Shown: positions 1-12,093, counted from the stretch's first letter. The stretch is DNA of 64,000 nucleotides from Triatoma infestans (GCA_011037195.1 JAAEAF010002546.1:62001-126000), one strand, 5' to 3'. Notes: generated by a model not told the origin, from the sequence alone. Numbers and translations are program-made.

Positions 1-783
1 TAGTAAAGGCATGTTTGCTTAAACGTTTTAGATTCTGGTTCATGTGACTTAGTTATGTCATGGTAAACTCTTCGAAAAAGCAGTACTCTCGTAAAATGTT
101 CACAAATTCTAAGAGGAGGCATTAAGGAATGAGTTTATTGTTTAAAGGATGCCAAAAAAAGTGGACACTATTTTAAATATACTATTTTAAAAATACAATA
201 TGTTTAAAGTGGAAAATACATATTAAAAGCAACTAATATTTCAAACAAAATCAATTTCATAACAACGCAGTAAATCTTCAAGAGATCAGTTAAAAAATGA
301 TAAACAACTTGCCGTTCGATCGTTATATCTGGAATAACCTCATGATTTCATCAGTAAAGAACCGATGAAACTGCACGCTATAGCAATAATTATTCATTTT
401 TTTTTTTTTTTTGGAAGGTTCATTTCGAACGATTCTTAAGTACGAAAATATAAAAACAAGGTTATTTAAGGCTATAATTATTGGCGTGAAAATTTGAATC
501 CGTCAATTTTTGGAATGAAATGTTCTGTTATTTTTTAGTTATTTGTTTTTGTATTTTTTTTATAAATGAAATCCAGAGCCAGAGATGTGGCTTTGCCGCT
601 AAGATGGTAGATCTAACTTGTTAGGCCTTTTACACACTGAGTTTTTATAATCTTCTACAAGTTAGAAAGTTTATAAACTTGTCTTTATTTTATTGTAACA
701 ATTATATCAATCAATAACATTGTGAGGTTGAGTTACCTCAGAAGAAGATAGTATTAAAATTTATATTTATAGGTAAAGATAAA
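1..783. other. AT-rich sequence, no gene seen
   Basis: No convincing coding region, RNA gene or recognisable repeat was found here. There are homopolymer T runs (for example near 397-413). The start of the hAT-like element at 792 ends the stretch. Confidence 0.4.
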
Positions 784-791
784 CTCTCAAA

Positions 792-2408
792 TAGTGATGG
801 GACAGTTCGAGCGGAGTCGGTTCACTGGAACGAATCCAGTAGCGGAACGAGTTGATTCAAATCCCTATTTTTAAATAAACTGATTCCAGCAATATTAAAT
901 GAAATTTTTATTATTTAAAATTAAATTAAGGCAGGTATAGCACGAAAATTAAGTATTAAATTAAACTGAGTTGTGGCCATGTTGAAAGAACCAGTGACAG
1001 GATTCTAACTTAATATTTTGTAACCTCAAACCATACTAACAATCCTGGTGAGCTTAAAATACAGATGGTTGGGCGGTGGGAGTGAATTCCTAGTATAATT
1101 TTTTACGGTCAATATTTCATAGATTGAATAACCAGTATACACTAATACTGAATTATTTCCATTGCATAGAAGCATAAATTATATTTCGACAAAAAATTAT
1201 TTTCAACTTAATAATATTTTTTCTAAATATATACATATAGAGAGCTATCTGGTGTTAGAAAAGGGAACACTGGGAAGTTCAGTTACAGCAGCCGTGAACT
1301 TGGAACGACTTTCTGAATCTGACTCCAATCTGGGCACTCTCATTGGTTGAATCCCTGGAACCGTCTGGACCCGAAACCGGAGTTGATTCAGATTATTTGG
1401 TTCCGGAGTGAACGAATAAATCAAATCACTGAATCTAGCCAATAGAAACGCTTGAAATGGAACCGACTCCACGAACTCGTTCCAAAGGCAATGGTGCCTA
1501 TAATTGAATCCATCTTCACTTTACTAAAACCAGATCGCTCTCTACGTTTATATATTTTATTTTTTAAATATTCTACAAGTTTTATTTGAAATGTTAATCA
1601 GAAAAATAATAAAAAAAGTTACAATCACTCTAAAAAAATATATAACAAATGAATGAGATACATGAAGTTTCATTTCATGAAAAAATATTTCTAAAGGGCA
1701 TGAAAAGTGGGTATGGAAGGTGGAGGAGACTAAAAATATTAATCAGTTTTCAGATTTCAGTTAATGGTCAGAGTCCGAGATGGAGCCAGTGTTAAGTTAC
1801 AAACGATCAAATAAGAAATCAAATTTAAAAAACTATCATTGGTCATAACTAAAATTAAAAATTTAATCGCCCAAACTTTACTTATTAATTCAATAGTAAA
1901 ATTTGGTTTAGTTGTAACTAAAAATTAAATTTTTAATCAACAGATCAGTTTTCCACAACTAAAAATTAAACAATTCAAAATTGAATTGATTAAATTAGAT
2001 TAAAAAATTAATTCAATCAATAAATGATTAAATTTTAAATTGAATGCACAAGTGCATGATTACTTTTTGGTATAATTAATTATATAAATATTTAAATATT
2101 TAATAGATTATTTTTCTTTTAACATACAAAATCTGTTTCTAACATGAGAGCCGGGACCAGCTTTTTTTACTACACACTACCATTAGGAATTACCATTATA
2201 ATTCCATACTTAGGAGAAGCTCGGGTAGTCCCTAAGTGAGACTATGCCCGCTGGAGTTTCTGTCCTTAAAGGACATTTTTAATTACACCTTATGTATTTA
2301 TTCTCTGAAGGAAAAGGAACCGTGGAACGAGTTTATGGAGTCGGTTCCGATCCTGGAACCGATTCAAATCCAACGAATCCGATGGCGGAGTCGTTTTGCC
2401 CATCACTA
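792..2408. mobile_element. Non-autonomous hAT-like DNA transposon (1.6 kb)
   Basis: The ends are inverted copies of TAGTGATGGG (792-801 and the complement at 2399-2408). They are flanked by a perfect 8-bp direct repeat, CTCTCAAA, at 784-791 and 2409-2416. An 8-bp target duplication is the hallmark of the hAT superfamily. Just inside both ends are imperfect subterminal copies of motifs such as GGAACGA, GGAGTCGGTTC and GATTCAAATCC (about 806-862 and 2318-2395); a third patch of the same motifs lies at about 1300-1490. hAT transposases are known to use subterminal repeats. No transposase-like ORF is visible inside, so the copy would depend on an enzyme encoded elsewhere. The middle patch could be a nested relic of the same family. 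Confidence 0.72.
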
Positions 2409-2416
2409 CTCTCAAA

Positions 2417-3175
2417 CTATGTTACTAACTATCTGATGTATAAAAAGTAATTGTAAAAAAATGGACTAGAATTTAAATGTCTATCTAATAATGAATACAA
2501 GTGTAATTTACCAGAATGTAAATAAATTCCAAATTTAAATGATCTCATTCACTGTAATATTTTAAATCACAAATAGTTTGCAAAAAATAATTTTAATAAA
2601 ACCAGTTGCTGGGCAACCTGCTTTGGCGCATTCAGGATGGCCAACAAAAAATATCGAAAGCCTTTCCGTTATCAGAGACTTGAGATTTTTGTTCTCTTAA
2701 ACATTATTGTGTAATTCCTTGTAATGATTAAGCGAGGGAGCGTTGAAATTGTTAGAGTTAATTCTAGTTGATTCCAGGTTATTCTACTAAAACTGAATGT
2801 TCATACTAGTTCATACATTCACGAAAGAAACACTTATCTTTTTTCTCAACGAATTTAATTCAGAAAAACGTTTCATACATCTTCATTTCTGTATTTCTGT
2901 AATATTAAGGAAAATGAAGATGGAGAAAACACCTGAAAAGTTTTTCTGATATAAACTAGAGAGAAAAAAGATAGCTATCTTTTCCAGAATGTATGAACTA
3001 TTAACTATGTATTTTTCTTTAACTTATCAATCAAATTGCATTTGCTAGAAGCCCTTTAGATTTACAACATTTCAAAATTCGGACTTTTGAAAAGTTATCC
3101 TCAGAATATTGAAATGCAATAATATATACAAATAATGCAAATAATATATATATGCAATAATCATAAAATCTCTTT
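2417..3175. other. AT-rich sequence, no gene seen
   Basis: No supported gene. The stretch is unique-looking AT-rich sequence without recognisable element ends. Confidence 0.35.
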
Positions 3176-3330
3176 CTAGGAGCCTCTACACCTCCCTGTG
3201 TGGTAATGCAAAATGAGAATTATCACGAGTGACACCCATGGCATTGTTGTCTTTCACGAGAGAACGATGCCAGCAATGAGTGCACTGAGAAAGTTCCGGG
3301 CGTAAATGACCAAAGATAAAATGAATACTT
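3176..3330 (+). repeat. SINE S2, 3' body fragment
   Basis: It starts with CTAGGAGCCTCTAC and ends with a segment like GTGCACTGAGAA...GGGCG...AATGACCAAAGAT. That is the body of the tRNA-headed SINE seen whole near 55.7 and 63.7 kb. The tRNA head is absent, so this is a 5'-truncated, diverged copy. Confidence 0.6.
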
Positions 3331-3419
3331 GTTTGTTTAATTGCATTCTGAAGCGAAAGAGTTGGCCTTGGCTGAGATATAATAAGACAATAAAAAAATC
3401 TAGTGTGAAACTCTCTTAA

Positions 3420-3930
3420 CAAAATTGTAATTGACAAATTTTCTTCAAACTTATAATTTTAACTAAATGTTTGTCTTCAGTTTTGTATCAATGAAATGAC
3501 TTTTTTGGGAAAAGCATAACCTCCTCTTTAAATGAATTTCTCGGAAAAAGCTTCAACCAAAAGTGCTAGATCTCTATATTCACAATTAAATCGTCGATGT
3601 TTTTATAAAGAAAATCTCGAAAACAAAAAAAAATGTTGATTAAAATGCACCTCCGGTTTACTAATTTTCTTGAAATTCGGAATTTTGGCCACCTATTTAT
3701 TTCTAATTAATATTCTTTAGATGACAGAATTGTATCAACTAAGACAGCACTCTAGAGGAAAACATAATCTCACGCCCCACCTCTCCCCCAAAAGTGTAGC
3801 CCATAAATGAATTTTCAAATAGAAGTTTCAAATAGAAGTTGTAGCTCATACATTGTGTAGTTGATATTTTAATTTCAAAGAAAATAGCTGGAGCTGTTTT
3901 TGAGAAAATTCAGCATTGTCAAAATTGTCA
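3420..3930 (-). repeat. Dispersed repeat family D, partial copy
   Basis: It matches, in reverse orientation, the repeat that dominates 27-62 kb. Diagnostic pieces are the complement of ACCGGAAGTG (near 3650-3659), the TTTATTTCTAATTAATATT stretch (3696-3716), and the GAGGAAAACATAATC and ccCCACCTCTCC segments (3755-3787). No protein coding is implied. Confidence 0.6.
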
Positions 3931-4055
3931 TTGTCATTGGGATTCTCAACCATCGTCAATGACATGAAGTTGAACATTTTAAATAATATTATTTATATTG
4001 TATTAGAAGATTCATTATTACATGGCAGAGTATTAGACATTACAGCTAATCACAC

Positions 4056-4324
4056 TGTTGGGGTTCTCAAAAAATAAACATATATAAATATACAGTCGAA
4101 GAAAAACACAATTTATTCTCAAATTATAGATTACAATAGATAACTATGCACATATAGATTAGTGAGCTCAACAAAAAACAAGGATGACAGTAAGAACGTA
4201 AAAAAAACACAAGCCGCGAAAAACATGTGATTTTAAAAATAATTAATATTCTTTTTTCCAAACATTTAACAAATCATCTATACTTCTCTATAACATTCAA
4301 CAAAACATCTATAATTCTCAACAT
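4056..4324 (-). repeat. 3' LTR of the BEL/Pao element
   Basis: It runs from TGTTGGGGTTCTC to TTCTCAACA on the plus strand, so it has the TG...CA boundary form. Its first ~143 bp are nearly the same as 9778-9920. It adjoins the polypurine tract of the element (complement at about 4325-4338). Confidence 0.85.
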
Positions 4325-4357
4325 ACTCCCACCACGCAGGAGCGCTTCAACAAAGAT

Positions 4358-6120
4358 TTACCGAAATTTCTGCGGTAGCCTCACGACTCTTCCGCACTTC
4401 GTCTTCTTCAGAATTTGCTCTTCGTTAGGCTCATTGGCTGATATCCCATCTGACAAATCCTTTTCGCTCTGGTCAGGAACCTCACTTCGCGTTGTCACGG
4501 AGAATATTTCCAAAGGAAATATTCTCTGGATAGGATGGTGCAGCTTACCCTCAGCGGTTCGTAGTTCAACAAGCCGACATTTACCGTCTCGACCAGCAAT
4601 GATCTTTTCGACCACGGCCAGTGGCCCCTCCAACTTCTTCTGGTTGTCAGAGCCTATTAGTACGACTTCTCCAATTCTCGGTTCTCTAGAACTCTTACCT
4701 TCTTTAACTGAGGGTGAAAGCTGTCCAAGATAATCACTCCTAAAGCGCTCTCTTAATTTCTTCCTCATGTCATTCAAATAGTTCAATCTCTTATTGAAGC
4801 TGTGGAATCCATCAAGTCTAAGTCAGGAACTCCTCCTTCTTGGGTTTCTTGGAGAAACATTCTCGGTGACATTGGAACGGGCGTCTCATTATCTTCTGAC
4901 ATATAGGTTATTAGGCGAGAATTGATTAGAGCACCACAGTCACATATTACGGTCTCCAATTCTTCCTGAGTAAGAGAAGCCCTTCCCAGCATCTTCCTTA
5001 GTAACGTCTTCAATATTCCTATCAATCGTTCCCAGAAGCCTCTCCACCATGCAGCTGTGGGCGGATTAAACCTCCACTCTATTCTCTCAATGGCATATTG
5101 TCTAGAATTTTGTTCCAATCTAATTTTCTACTTGCATTATCAAATCCTTTAAAATTAGTGCCATTGTCGCTGTACATAAGAGAAGGCCTACCACGTCGAG
5201 CAATGAATCTTCGAAAGGCACTCATAAAGGCTTCTGTTGAAAGCGATGGCACTACTTCTAAGTGGATAGCTCGATACACAAGTAAACATTCAAATCCAGG
5301 CTTTCTCTCCGCCCTTTAAGAAAAGAGGCCCTGCAAAGTCTGATCCTGTTACCTCAAATACTCTCGCATCTCTAACTCTGTCTTCTGGAAATGGTGGTGT
5401 ATCTCCATTCAAGTGTTTTGCCATATAGCGCTGGCAAATAACACATTTTCGAGCTAACCTCTTAATTATCTGCCTGCCTCTGATGACCCAGTATTTTTCT
5501 CTAATTATATTCAGCAGACATTGGCCAATTATATGTCCATTTAGGCGATTAAGTTCAAAAATCATCTTCTCTACCACTTGATGGTCAGATAGCAAAATCA
5601 CTGGAGCACGGAAATCCTCAGTATCTTTTCTTGCCCACAAGCGAGTTCTTATCCATAGAATCCCATCTGCATTCAAATACGGCTTCAATCTTTTTATTCT
5701 TTTGTCCGTAGATCCCCAAAACGATTCTCTCTGTACTTCTTTAAGTACAATTTTTTCAGCCAAATTTATTTCATTCACTGACAGATTGCCGGAAATTCGT
5801 GAGTCTTTCCACATTCGACAGTTGTTAATAAACCTAAATATCCACCCCACACATCTTAAAATCATGTGATACTTCGAGAAGTAATGAAAAGGGACGCTCA
5901 AACAATTATCTCCCATTTGTATGCAGGCCGCAACCACAGTCTTTCTTCTCCCTTCTAGTATTTCTTCTTCATCAGGCTCAGTGTATGCATAAGGCCATTC
6001 ACTTTCAGATAATCGCAAACATGGGGTCCCTCCCACCATCTCGATTGGATGAGAACCTTGGGTGAACACCCTCGACTGGGCCAATCTGCTGGGTTCATAT
6101 TGCCGGGAATGTGTCGCCAT
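4358..6120 (-). pseudogene. BEL/Pao pol: linker and integrase, frameshifted
   Basis: The integrase of the BEL element inserts the cDNA into the genome. It is read from three overlapping minus-strand frames (6120-5290, 5279-5079, 5118-4783) with a C-terminal tail at 4786-4358. Visible features: the zinc-binding region with ...KCVICQRY (about 5430-5530), the catalytic-core start around VTGSDFAGPLF (about 5310-5350), the second acidic residue in YSDNGTNF (about 5150-5175), and the glutamate in AWWRGFWERL (about 5025-5060). The C-terminal part has VVLIGSDN and ends ...IQRIFPLEIF, as in other BEL integrases. Frames shift near 5285, 5100 and 4785, which breaks the reading frame. The family assignment is firm; the gene is dead. 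Confidence 0.88.
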
Positions 6121-6746
6121 GCTTCTGAATCACTTAATCTTCTTATCTCCTGTACTCGGTTCCAGACATAAATCCCCCAGGGTTCGTTCCGTTTTATCCA
6201 CGCCAGCACGGTCATTGAGTCACTCCAGTAATACACATTACTGAGATGGAGTTCTTCTAATAAACTCTTCGCCAATCTGGCTCCGATTGTGGCGGCTAAC
6301 AACTCCAGTCTCGGAATAGTAATAGTAATTTTCTTTAAGGGGGTAACTCTTGCTCTGGCTTGAAGAAGATACACTGACACTTCCTCGAGGTATTCCACTC
6401 TCAAAAAGCATACAGCAGCATAAGCCTTTAGACTGGCATCACAGAACATATGAAGAGACAGTGTAGCTTCTTTCGGATTAAACTTCACCCACCTTGGCAC
6501 TTCTAGATCCGCCAAGAGGGGGATCTCTTCTAACCACTGTGTGAATCTTGCTCTGGTTCGCTCATTCACTTCAGAGTCCCATTCACCTCCTTCAATCCAG
6601 GTCTCCTGTATAAGTAATTTTGGTATTAATGTAGTTGGACAAGATACTCCAACAACATCGAACAGCTTCTGAGTGGTGGCTAATAAAGTTCTCCGCGTGA
6701 GAGGACCATTTATATCTCTATCCCAATTTGAAGGGTTCAATCTCAA
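5955..6746 (-). pseudogene. BEL/Pao pol: RNase H region
   Basis: An open frame of 263 codons covers the RT thumb/connection and RNase H of the BEL element, which degrades the RNA strand of the RNA-DNA hybrid. Visible signatures: FCDASLKAYAAVCF (first catalytic aspartate), IPRLELLAA (glutamate), YYWSDSMTVLAWI (aspartate), then RVQEIRRLSD...HIPGNMNPADWPSRG, typical of BEL elements. It overlaps the upstream RT frame at 6743-6746 and the downstream integrase frame at 5955-6120, each in a different frame. Those frame changes are probably decay rather than programmed shifts. Confidence 0.88.
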
Positions 6747-8222
6747 AGTATCCTCTGTCTATTCCAAATAAGTCCTAGCACTACAGTGTCATTAGATTCA
6801 GGATCATCAGAACCTGTATATTCCCATCCACGAAGGTTAAAATTGGCAGCATTAAAAATAGTTCTGGCTTCTCTTACAAAATAATACAGTTGTTCTTTAT
6901 CCGATATGCTCGTAACACAATTGTCAACATAAAATCCTCGTTGCAATTTTTCAATTGTGTTTATAGAATAATTGGTCCCACCTCGTTTTGCGAGTTCTTT
7001 ACATCTGGTGAGATGATGGTCAATTACGGCCCCTAATAAAAATGGAACGCTAGAACTGCCGAACACAACTAGTTTATGTCGGAAAATTCTTATAGTACCA
7101 GAACTGTCTTTCCACAAAAAACGTAAATAATCTCGATCTTGTTCCTTTAATGAAATTTGCAGAAAAGCCTTTTCGATATCGGCAATCACCCCAATTTACT
7201 CTAAGCGGAAACGTAAAATAATTGTGGGAATCAGTTCTATCATATTTACTCCTTTTATGAGACACTGATTTAATGAAGGGTTTCCAGGTCGCCTCGCAGA
7301 AGCACCGAAGACCGGTCTTATTTTGGTGGTACCAATTGCTTTGTATACTGGACGATGAGGCAAATAGTGGCCTACATCCCATTGTTCGCAAGGTATCTCT
7401 TCAATAATGCCAATATTGAGCCATTCAAGAAATATTTTCTCATAATCTCTTACCTTGCCAGAAAATTCTAACTTCTTCAAAGTACTTTCTGGTCTCTTTT
7501 TCGCCATGTCAAAATTTCGTGGTATTGGGGGATGGCCTTCAACCCCCGGCAATCCTACCTCATAGCGCCCATCATCGTGAACAATCACATTTTTCTGAAA
7601 AGAACTTAAAGCGTCAATATTCTTTTGCTCTCTACACTTAGTATGAACGGGATCCTTTATACCTAAGATACCTAACTGCCACAAATCTGAAACGTTAATC
7701 TCGCTAGTTAATAAATTGACATGTATGTTGCAGTCACTGCCATATCCTTTCACTTTACCTATAATGGTCCAACCCAAAAGAGTTTCTAAGGCTATCAGCC
7801 CGTTATCGAGTATTTCTCTTCTGCCAGACATGATCTTGCGTGCGATGTCTGCTCCAACCAAAATATCTATGGGACCTTCTTTTGTATCTGTCAGAATGAT
7901 CCCTTTAGCCTTTAGTTTTTCAAACCAGAGACCCTTAGCTGCTACCGGGAGAAATGAACAGACCTTGTCGCTATCTAGCGCTTTAAAATTGCAACAATAA
8001 TTATTATTCAGACTTGCTAGCCTTACCTTATAGCAGACATGCTGTTTTACCTCTGTCTGGGTGCCTCCGAATAACACGTGGGCTAGTTTTTCTTTTCTGA
8101 GAGGTTGTAAATTCATCGACTAGGCTAAATGTTGAGACACATAAGAACGCTGTGGCCCTGTGTCTACAGCAGTCGCGCCATGTATTCTCGTTCTTCTCTG
8201 ACCTTCACACAGAGAGTCTGCA
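6743..8222 (-). pseudogene. BEL/Pao pol: protease and reverse transcriptase, frameshifted
   Basis: The protease active-site triplet Asp-Thr-Gly is readable near 8165-8175 on the minus strand, but a frameshift and a stop separate it from the following frame (8116-7196). That frame holds ILVGADIARKIMSGRREIL...LLGWTIIG, the conserved C-terminal half of BEL proteases, then the RT N-terminus. The RT palm follows in another frame (7189-6743): ADIEKAFLQI, YLRFLW, VVFGSSSVPFLLGAVI and the catalytic box FYVDNCV. The box reads YVDN rather than YVDD; some BEL elements use this, or it may be a mutation. The frame changes near 7195 also argue for decay. Confidence 0.87.
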
Positions 8223-9701
8223 ATAAAACATAATTAAAATTAGTATTTGATAGATTATGTTTAACTTCCGTCACTGTTTTCTCGGAGTTGTTCCTTTTCC
8301 TTTCCGGACAAAGCAATGGATGATGTTTCTTTGTATAAATAATGCACTTAATTCTTACTTTAAATTGTCGAGAGGTATGTCCCCACTTCAAACAGGAGAA
8401 ACAACATCCCTTTTCCTTCAGCACTCTTTGGATATCTTCGACACCCGTCTCTCTAGCCTTGAAGCAGTTCTCACTAGGATGTGTACCTTCGCAAAACAAA
8501 CACTTCAATATATCTCTTGTATGAGACTTGACATTGATGAAATCAGCGGCTGTTGGGGTCGATGCTCGTTTCTCATGGTCCATATATTTCTTGCCACTAT
8601 TGGAAACTTTCCCCATTTCGCGAACAGCTTTATGTTCTAACACTCCCTTAGGTCTGCTTTCCTCTGGATTCTTGGCAAAAGTTTCGCGAGCCAGAGACAT
8701 TCTCTCTTCACTTTCCACTTCTCGTCTGAGAAAAGTTAATAAAGGCTCTAACTGCATATGCTCTGCGCCTTCATCCTCAACATCTTCAAATGCTCGCCTT
8801 CTCTCCCATTCTCTTAAAATATTTTCAGGGAGTGACGACTCCACAAGTGGTAAAAGCATGTTCGCAAAATCATCCTTGGCAATGCCGAGTGTCTCCAACG
8901 CTCTTAGCTGTGCCTCCAGTTTATCATATAAAGTTCTAAGCGGCATCTTGCTAACTTCAAACGCTTGAGCATTAGCTACCTTAAGTAACTCTCTCACGTA
9001 TATTTTAATGAGCAGTTCTCTCGCCCAAATCTCTTTTATAATTGCTCGACTGCTTTTGGATAATTCTTTTCTGAAGGTGGGAAGCTTTCCAATAACTCTC
9101 GCGCAGATGAACCTTCCATCGTAAACTGTAACAAATACGGAAATTTTTCATCATCTCCTAATTCCTCATGTTCGTGAATTCTGCGGTACATCGTCCAAAA
9201 TCCTATCCAATTCTGCAACTTGCCATCGAATTTCTTTGGTTGCAATTTAAAAAGTTTGATATTCCTCGTTTTCCTCGGAGGTAGAGTACTCTCAGCATTA
9301 CTACTGATATCTTCCCTGAACTTGCTAACTAGTCTTGACTTTGTAAGATCAAGCGTTAACCACCTCTCTCTAAATTGTTTACAATTGTCAAATTCACTAT
9401 CGAATTCATTATGTTTTTCAGGCCAGTCCAACAAGACTTCTTCCAACTTACTATCCATTTCAAACAATCTTAATGGTTTATCATGTGCCTTTACATATTC
9501 TTCTTCAATTCTTGTCATATCTAAATTCTCTGCCTTCAAAAGTAATTCTAATTTATCAAAAGATAACGTTGTGACCCGCCTCAGATGAATTCTTGAATTT
9601 TTGTATCTTAAATAATTATATTCTCTTACCTTATCATCATCCATTTCGGCAATTTCAGTGAGAAAACTTTTTCCATTAACTAAATAAAAGCTTCCAGACA
9701 A
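8164..9701 (-). pseudogene. BEL/Pao gag, frameshifted
   Basis: Two minus-strand frames (9701-9036 and 8997-8164) make up a Gag protein, which forms the virus-like particle. The first has KLPKL-type Gag text (LFKLQPKKFDGKLQNWIGFW, near 9190-9250), the usual capsid-N signature of BEL elements. The second ends in cysteine-histidine knuckles: an intact CX2CX3HX4C (CLFCEGTHPSENC) and a second knuckle, CFSCLKWGHTSRQF, whose last cysteine is replaced by phenylalanine. A third cysteine cluster has Tyr for Cys (CIIYTKKHHPLLC). The knuckle losses, plus the break near 9030, show decay. Confidence 0.86.
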
Positions 9702-9777
9702 GAAGGTTTTCAGACTTTTTTCTCTCTCAACTGTTTATTTTCTATCAACCTTTTAATTCCCCACAAGGGATGCCATA

Positions 9778-9921
9778 TGTTGGGGTTCTCAAAAAATAAA
9801 CATATATAAATATACAGTCGAAGAAAAAAAACAATTGATTCTCAAATTATAGATTCAATAGATAACTATGCACATATAGATTAGTAAACTCAAAAAAAAA
9901 ACAAGGATGACAGTGAGAACT
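9778..9921 (-). repeat. 5' LTR of the BEL/Pao element, truncated
   Basis: It begins TGTTGGGGTTCTC like the other LTR and follows it to GACAGTGAGAAC, then departs into unrelated sequence. About 125 bp of the LTR are missing, so the upstream target duplication cannot be checked. Confidence 0.8.
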
Positions 9922-10130
9922 TGCCTTGTCTAGATTTGCGCATATTTTTGCAAAACTAATTATAAAAAATAACTTGTTTTGGTAAAAGGATTGCCTAAAC
10001 TTGTCTAACCTCTATGATATCAATTTCAACTCCTGATAAAGTGTGAACTTAAAGTAGCTGATATTCTAAGTAAAATGCAAGACAAATTTACTGAAGTATA
10101 TAGAGCTAAAGCCCAAAACAGCTGTAATCA
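9922..10130. other. Unassigned spacer between BEL and Gypsy elements
   Basis: Sequence between the truncated BEL LTR and the likely start of the Gypsy LTR. No feature was recognised; it may be the flank of either element. Confidence 0.3.
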
Positions 10131-10308
10131 TGTGTGGTAACTATGGTTTTGTTATTTTTGATATATTATTTTAATTGGGCATATGAACAGATATGTTGTT
10201 GTTGCTAGATTGTGTAATTTCATGGGACATACTTCACACGCTTAAATAAAGTGTTATTTAATTTACAAAGCCGCGTTCTTTATTAACAGTAGCTTGACAA
10301 TAGTGTTA
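10131..10308 (+). repeat. Probable 5' LTR of a Ty3/Gypsy element
   Basis: It starts TGTGTGGTAACTATGG, carries AATAAA (about 10244-10249), and ends GTGTTACA directly before AGTGGTAGCAGCGGTGGG, a plausible primer-binding site. The gag frame begins soon after. There is no second LTR in the window to confirm the boundaries. Confidence 0.45.
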
Positions 10309-10329
10309 CAAGTGGTAGCAGCGGTGGGA

Positions 10330-11224
10330 TATATCGATCATACCTCGGACTAAGCGTCAAGCTAGAGCCGTTGAGGACACGGCGGAAGAGAGTACTAGGC
10401 CTACCCAACCGCTAGTACGACCCAAGGAATTTGTTGAAGGCCCGTGGAGAGACTGCCTACAGTATTTTAATCAGGTAAGTAACGTTAATGGATGGGATAA
10501 TTTAACTAAGGCTCGCTATTTAGCCCTGTGCCTTACAGGGGAGAGCTTGATGGTGTACAATACTCTCTCAGGGGCGGATCAGGAGAACTATAAGCCGAGT
10601 TTGTGCGCACATCGAATCTAGATTAGACCCACCGGAGAGGTACTGGCTCAAGAGGAATTCATTCAAGCATAGGAAGCAAGAAAGGCAAGAGTCCTTGACT
10701 CAGTTTGCGACGAATTTGGAGATTCTGTACCAGGAAGCCTTTCCTAGTGAACCCGAGGAGACCCGCAGACAGGAGGCGCTCAGGGAACAATTTCTGGATG
10801 GCGTTAGAGACAGTGTAATCCGCTTCCAAAGCGCTATAACCAACCCGAAGACCATCGCGGATGCCCTCAACACCGCGTTACAGGTAGAGGCCATCTGTAA
10901 TAAGCATGGGAAGCTGCCAGCGTCCATTTGGGCGATAGAAGAGGAGCCAGGAGCAGGCGAGGGAGAGCCGGCGTCTGGGGTGTTAGCGATATCCACGCAG
11001 GCATCGCTTGAGGAAAGGCTTAGAAAGCAAGAGGAAAGGTTAGCAGGGCTGACCAAGGCGCTAGCCGACCTGACTGCACAACTCAAGACGAAGGATAATC
11101 AAGAAACACGCCGGAGGCTAACTTGCTGGAACTGCGGGAGAACAGGGCATGTAAGAGCTCGTTGCCCAAGAAACGAGAGCATGGAAAACTACAGTCGGCA
11201 GCCTAGGGGACCGGGAACTGGCTG
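10330..11224 (+). pseudogene. Ty3/Gypsy gag, one frameshift
   Basis: This encodes the capsid/nucleocapsid protein of a Gypsy element. The first part (about 10330-10610) reads as ...GPWRDCLQYFNQ...NGWDNLTKARYLALCLTGESL, the usual retrotransposon-gag motif. One frameshift near 10595 moves the reading to the second part (10614-11223). That part continues with DPPERYW, an acidic helix-rich stretch, and a single intact CCHC knuckle, CWNCGRTGHVRARC (about 11127-11168). It ends at a stop just before the protease frame. Base composition is much richer in G and C than the neighbours, suggesting a younger or foreign insertion than the surrounding AT-rich repeats. Confidence 0.85.
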
Positions 11225-11232
11225 AGGAAAGC

Positions 11233-12093
11233 ATGGTCCCTTCTATGGGAATCGATGGGCACTGCCAAGGGAAGAACCATGCTCATGTGCAGGTAAATGG
11301 AGTGAATACCCCCGCCTTGGTTGATTCGGGGGCAGGAGCCACTCTGGTTAGCTCGGAGTTTGCAGAACGCATTGGGGTCCGCGCTTCCCAGGAATGTAGA
11401 AAAAACCTGCGCAACGCTAGCGGAGGAAGGATTAGAGTGAGGGAAACGGCTGACATTATAATAGGCCTAGGTACCAGAAGATTTGAGCACCGGTGTATCA
11501 TCGGCGATATCGAACACGATGTAATCTTGGGAGTTGATTTTCTGGAGCGGAATGAGATCAAGCTGCAGTTCGGACCGGGAATGATGGAAGCCGATGGGGT
11601 ACGAACGAAGTTAATTCCAGCGAGCCAAGCAGAAGTGCCTAACCTAAGTGTCACACTCGCAGAAAATGTTGTTGTACCAGGACGGCAGGAAATGGTGGCT
11701 ATAGCATGCGTCGGCGTAGATATAATGGAAGGCAAGGAAGTCATGTTTGAAGCGGAAATAACGAAGACAGGGATTTGCGCTGCAAAAGTTTTGGCGAAAG
11801 TCCAGCAGGGGTCAATCCCTGTCCGCCTGATGAATACAGGGCCAGAACCGGAAACTTTGTTTGCAAACATGAGGATAGGTTACATTGAGCCGATGGAGGA
11901 GACGAAAGAGTCGGGCGAGAAAGTTTGTGAAGTAACGGAATGCTATGACTTTGGGGCAGCTGACATCGGAAGGAGGTTTAACTTACAAACACGGGCCTCA
12001 ACCCAATGCAGCATCGTAAGATGGTCGAGCTGCTTCAGGAATTCAACGAAATCTTCTCGTCGGGGCCAAAGGATATGGGTCGGACGGGCCTAG
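11233..12093 (+). pseudogene. Ty3/Gypsy protease and start of pol, truncated
   Basis: The retropepsin starts with VNGVNTPALVDSGAGATLVS (about 11296-11355), where DSGA is the active-site motif, followed by the flap region and ILGVDFLERN (about 11524-11553). After a linker, one frameshift near 12000 is needed to reach the pre-RT segment ending near 12150 (...VKHAINTGDAKPLKQP). The reverse transcriptase itself is missing: unrelated minus-strand non-LTR sequence begins at about 12160. This is a 5' half element. The 3' half at 23.9-25.2 kb has a similar character but is 12 kb away, and whether it is the same family cannot be shown here. Confidence 0.85.

Larger units (their letters stand above)
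4056..9921 (-). mobile_element. BEL/Pao LTR retrotransposon, near full length, inactive
   Basis: This is an LTR retrotransposon on the minus strand with the order gag, protease, reverse transcriptase, RNase H, integrase. That is the usual BEL/Pao pol order. The left LTR (4056-4324) is complete; the right LTR (from 9778) keeps about 143 bp before unrelated sequence begins. A polypurine stretch (CTGCGTGGTGGGAG on the minus strand) abuts the left LTR, and a candidate primer-binding site (TGGCATCCCTTGTGGGG, minus strand) sits just inside the right LTR. Coding sequence is broken by several frameshifts and stops, so the copy cannot be autonomous. Many domains are still readable, so it is only moderately old. 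No envelope-like ORF was seen. Confidence 0.9.

Noticed and set aside
4227..4733. 168-codon plus-strand ORF
   Set aside because: It is antisense to the BEL integrase C-terminus and the 3' LTR; the minus-strand reading has family motifs.
11283..11870. 195-codon minus-strand ORF
   Set aside because: Antisense shadow of the Gypsy protease frame, which carries DSGA and ILGVDFL.
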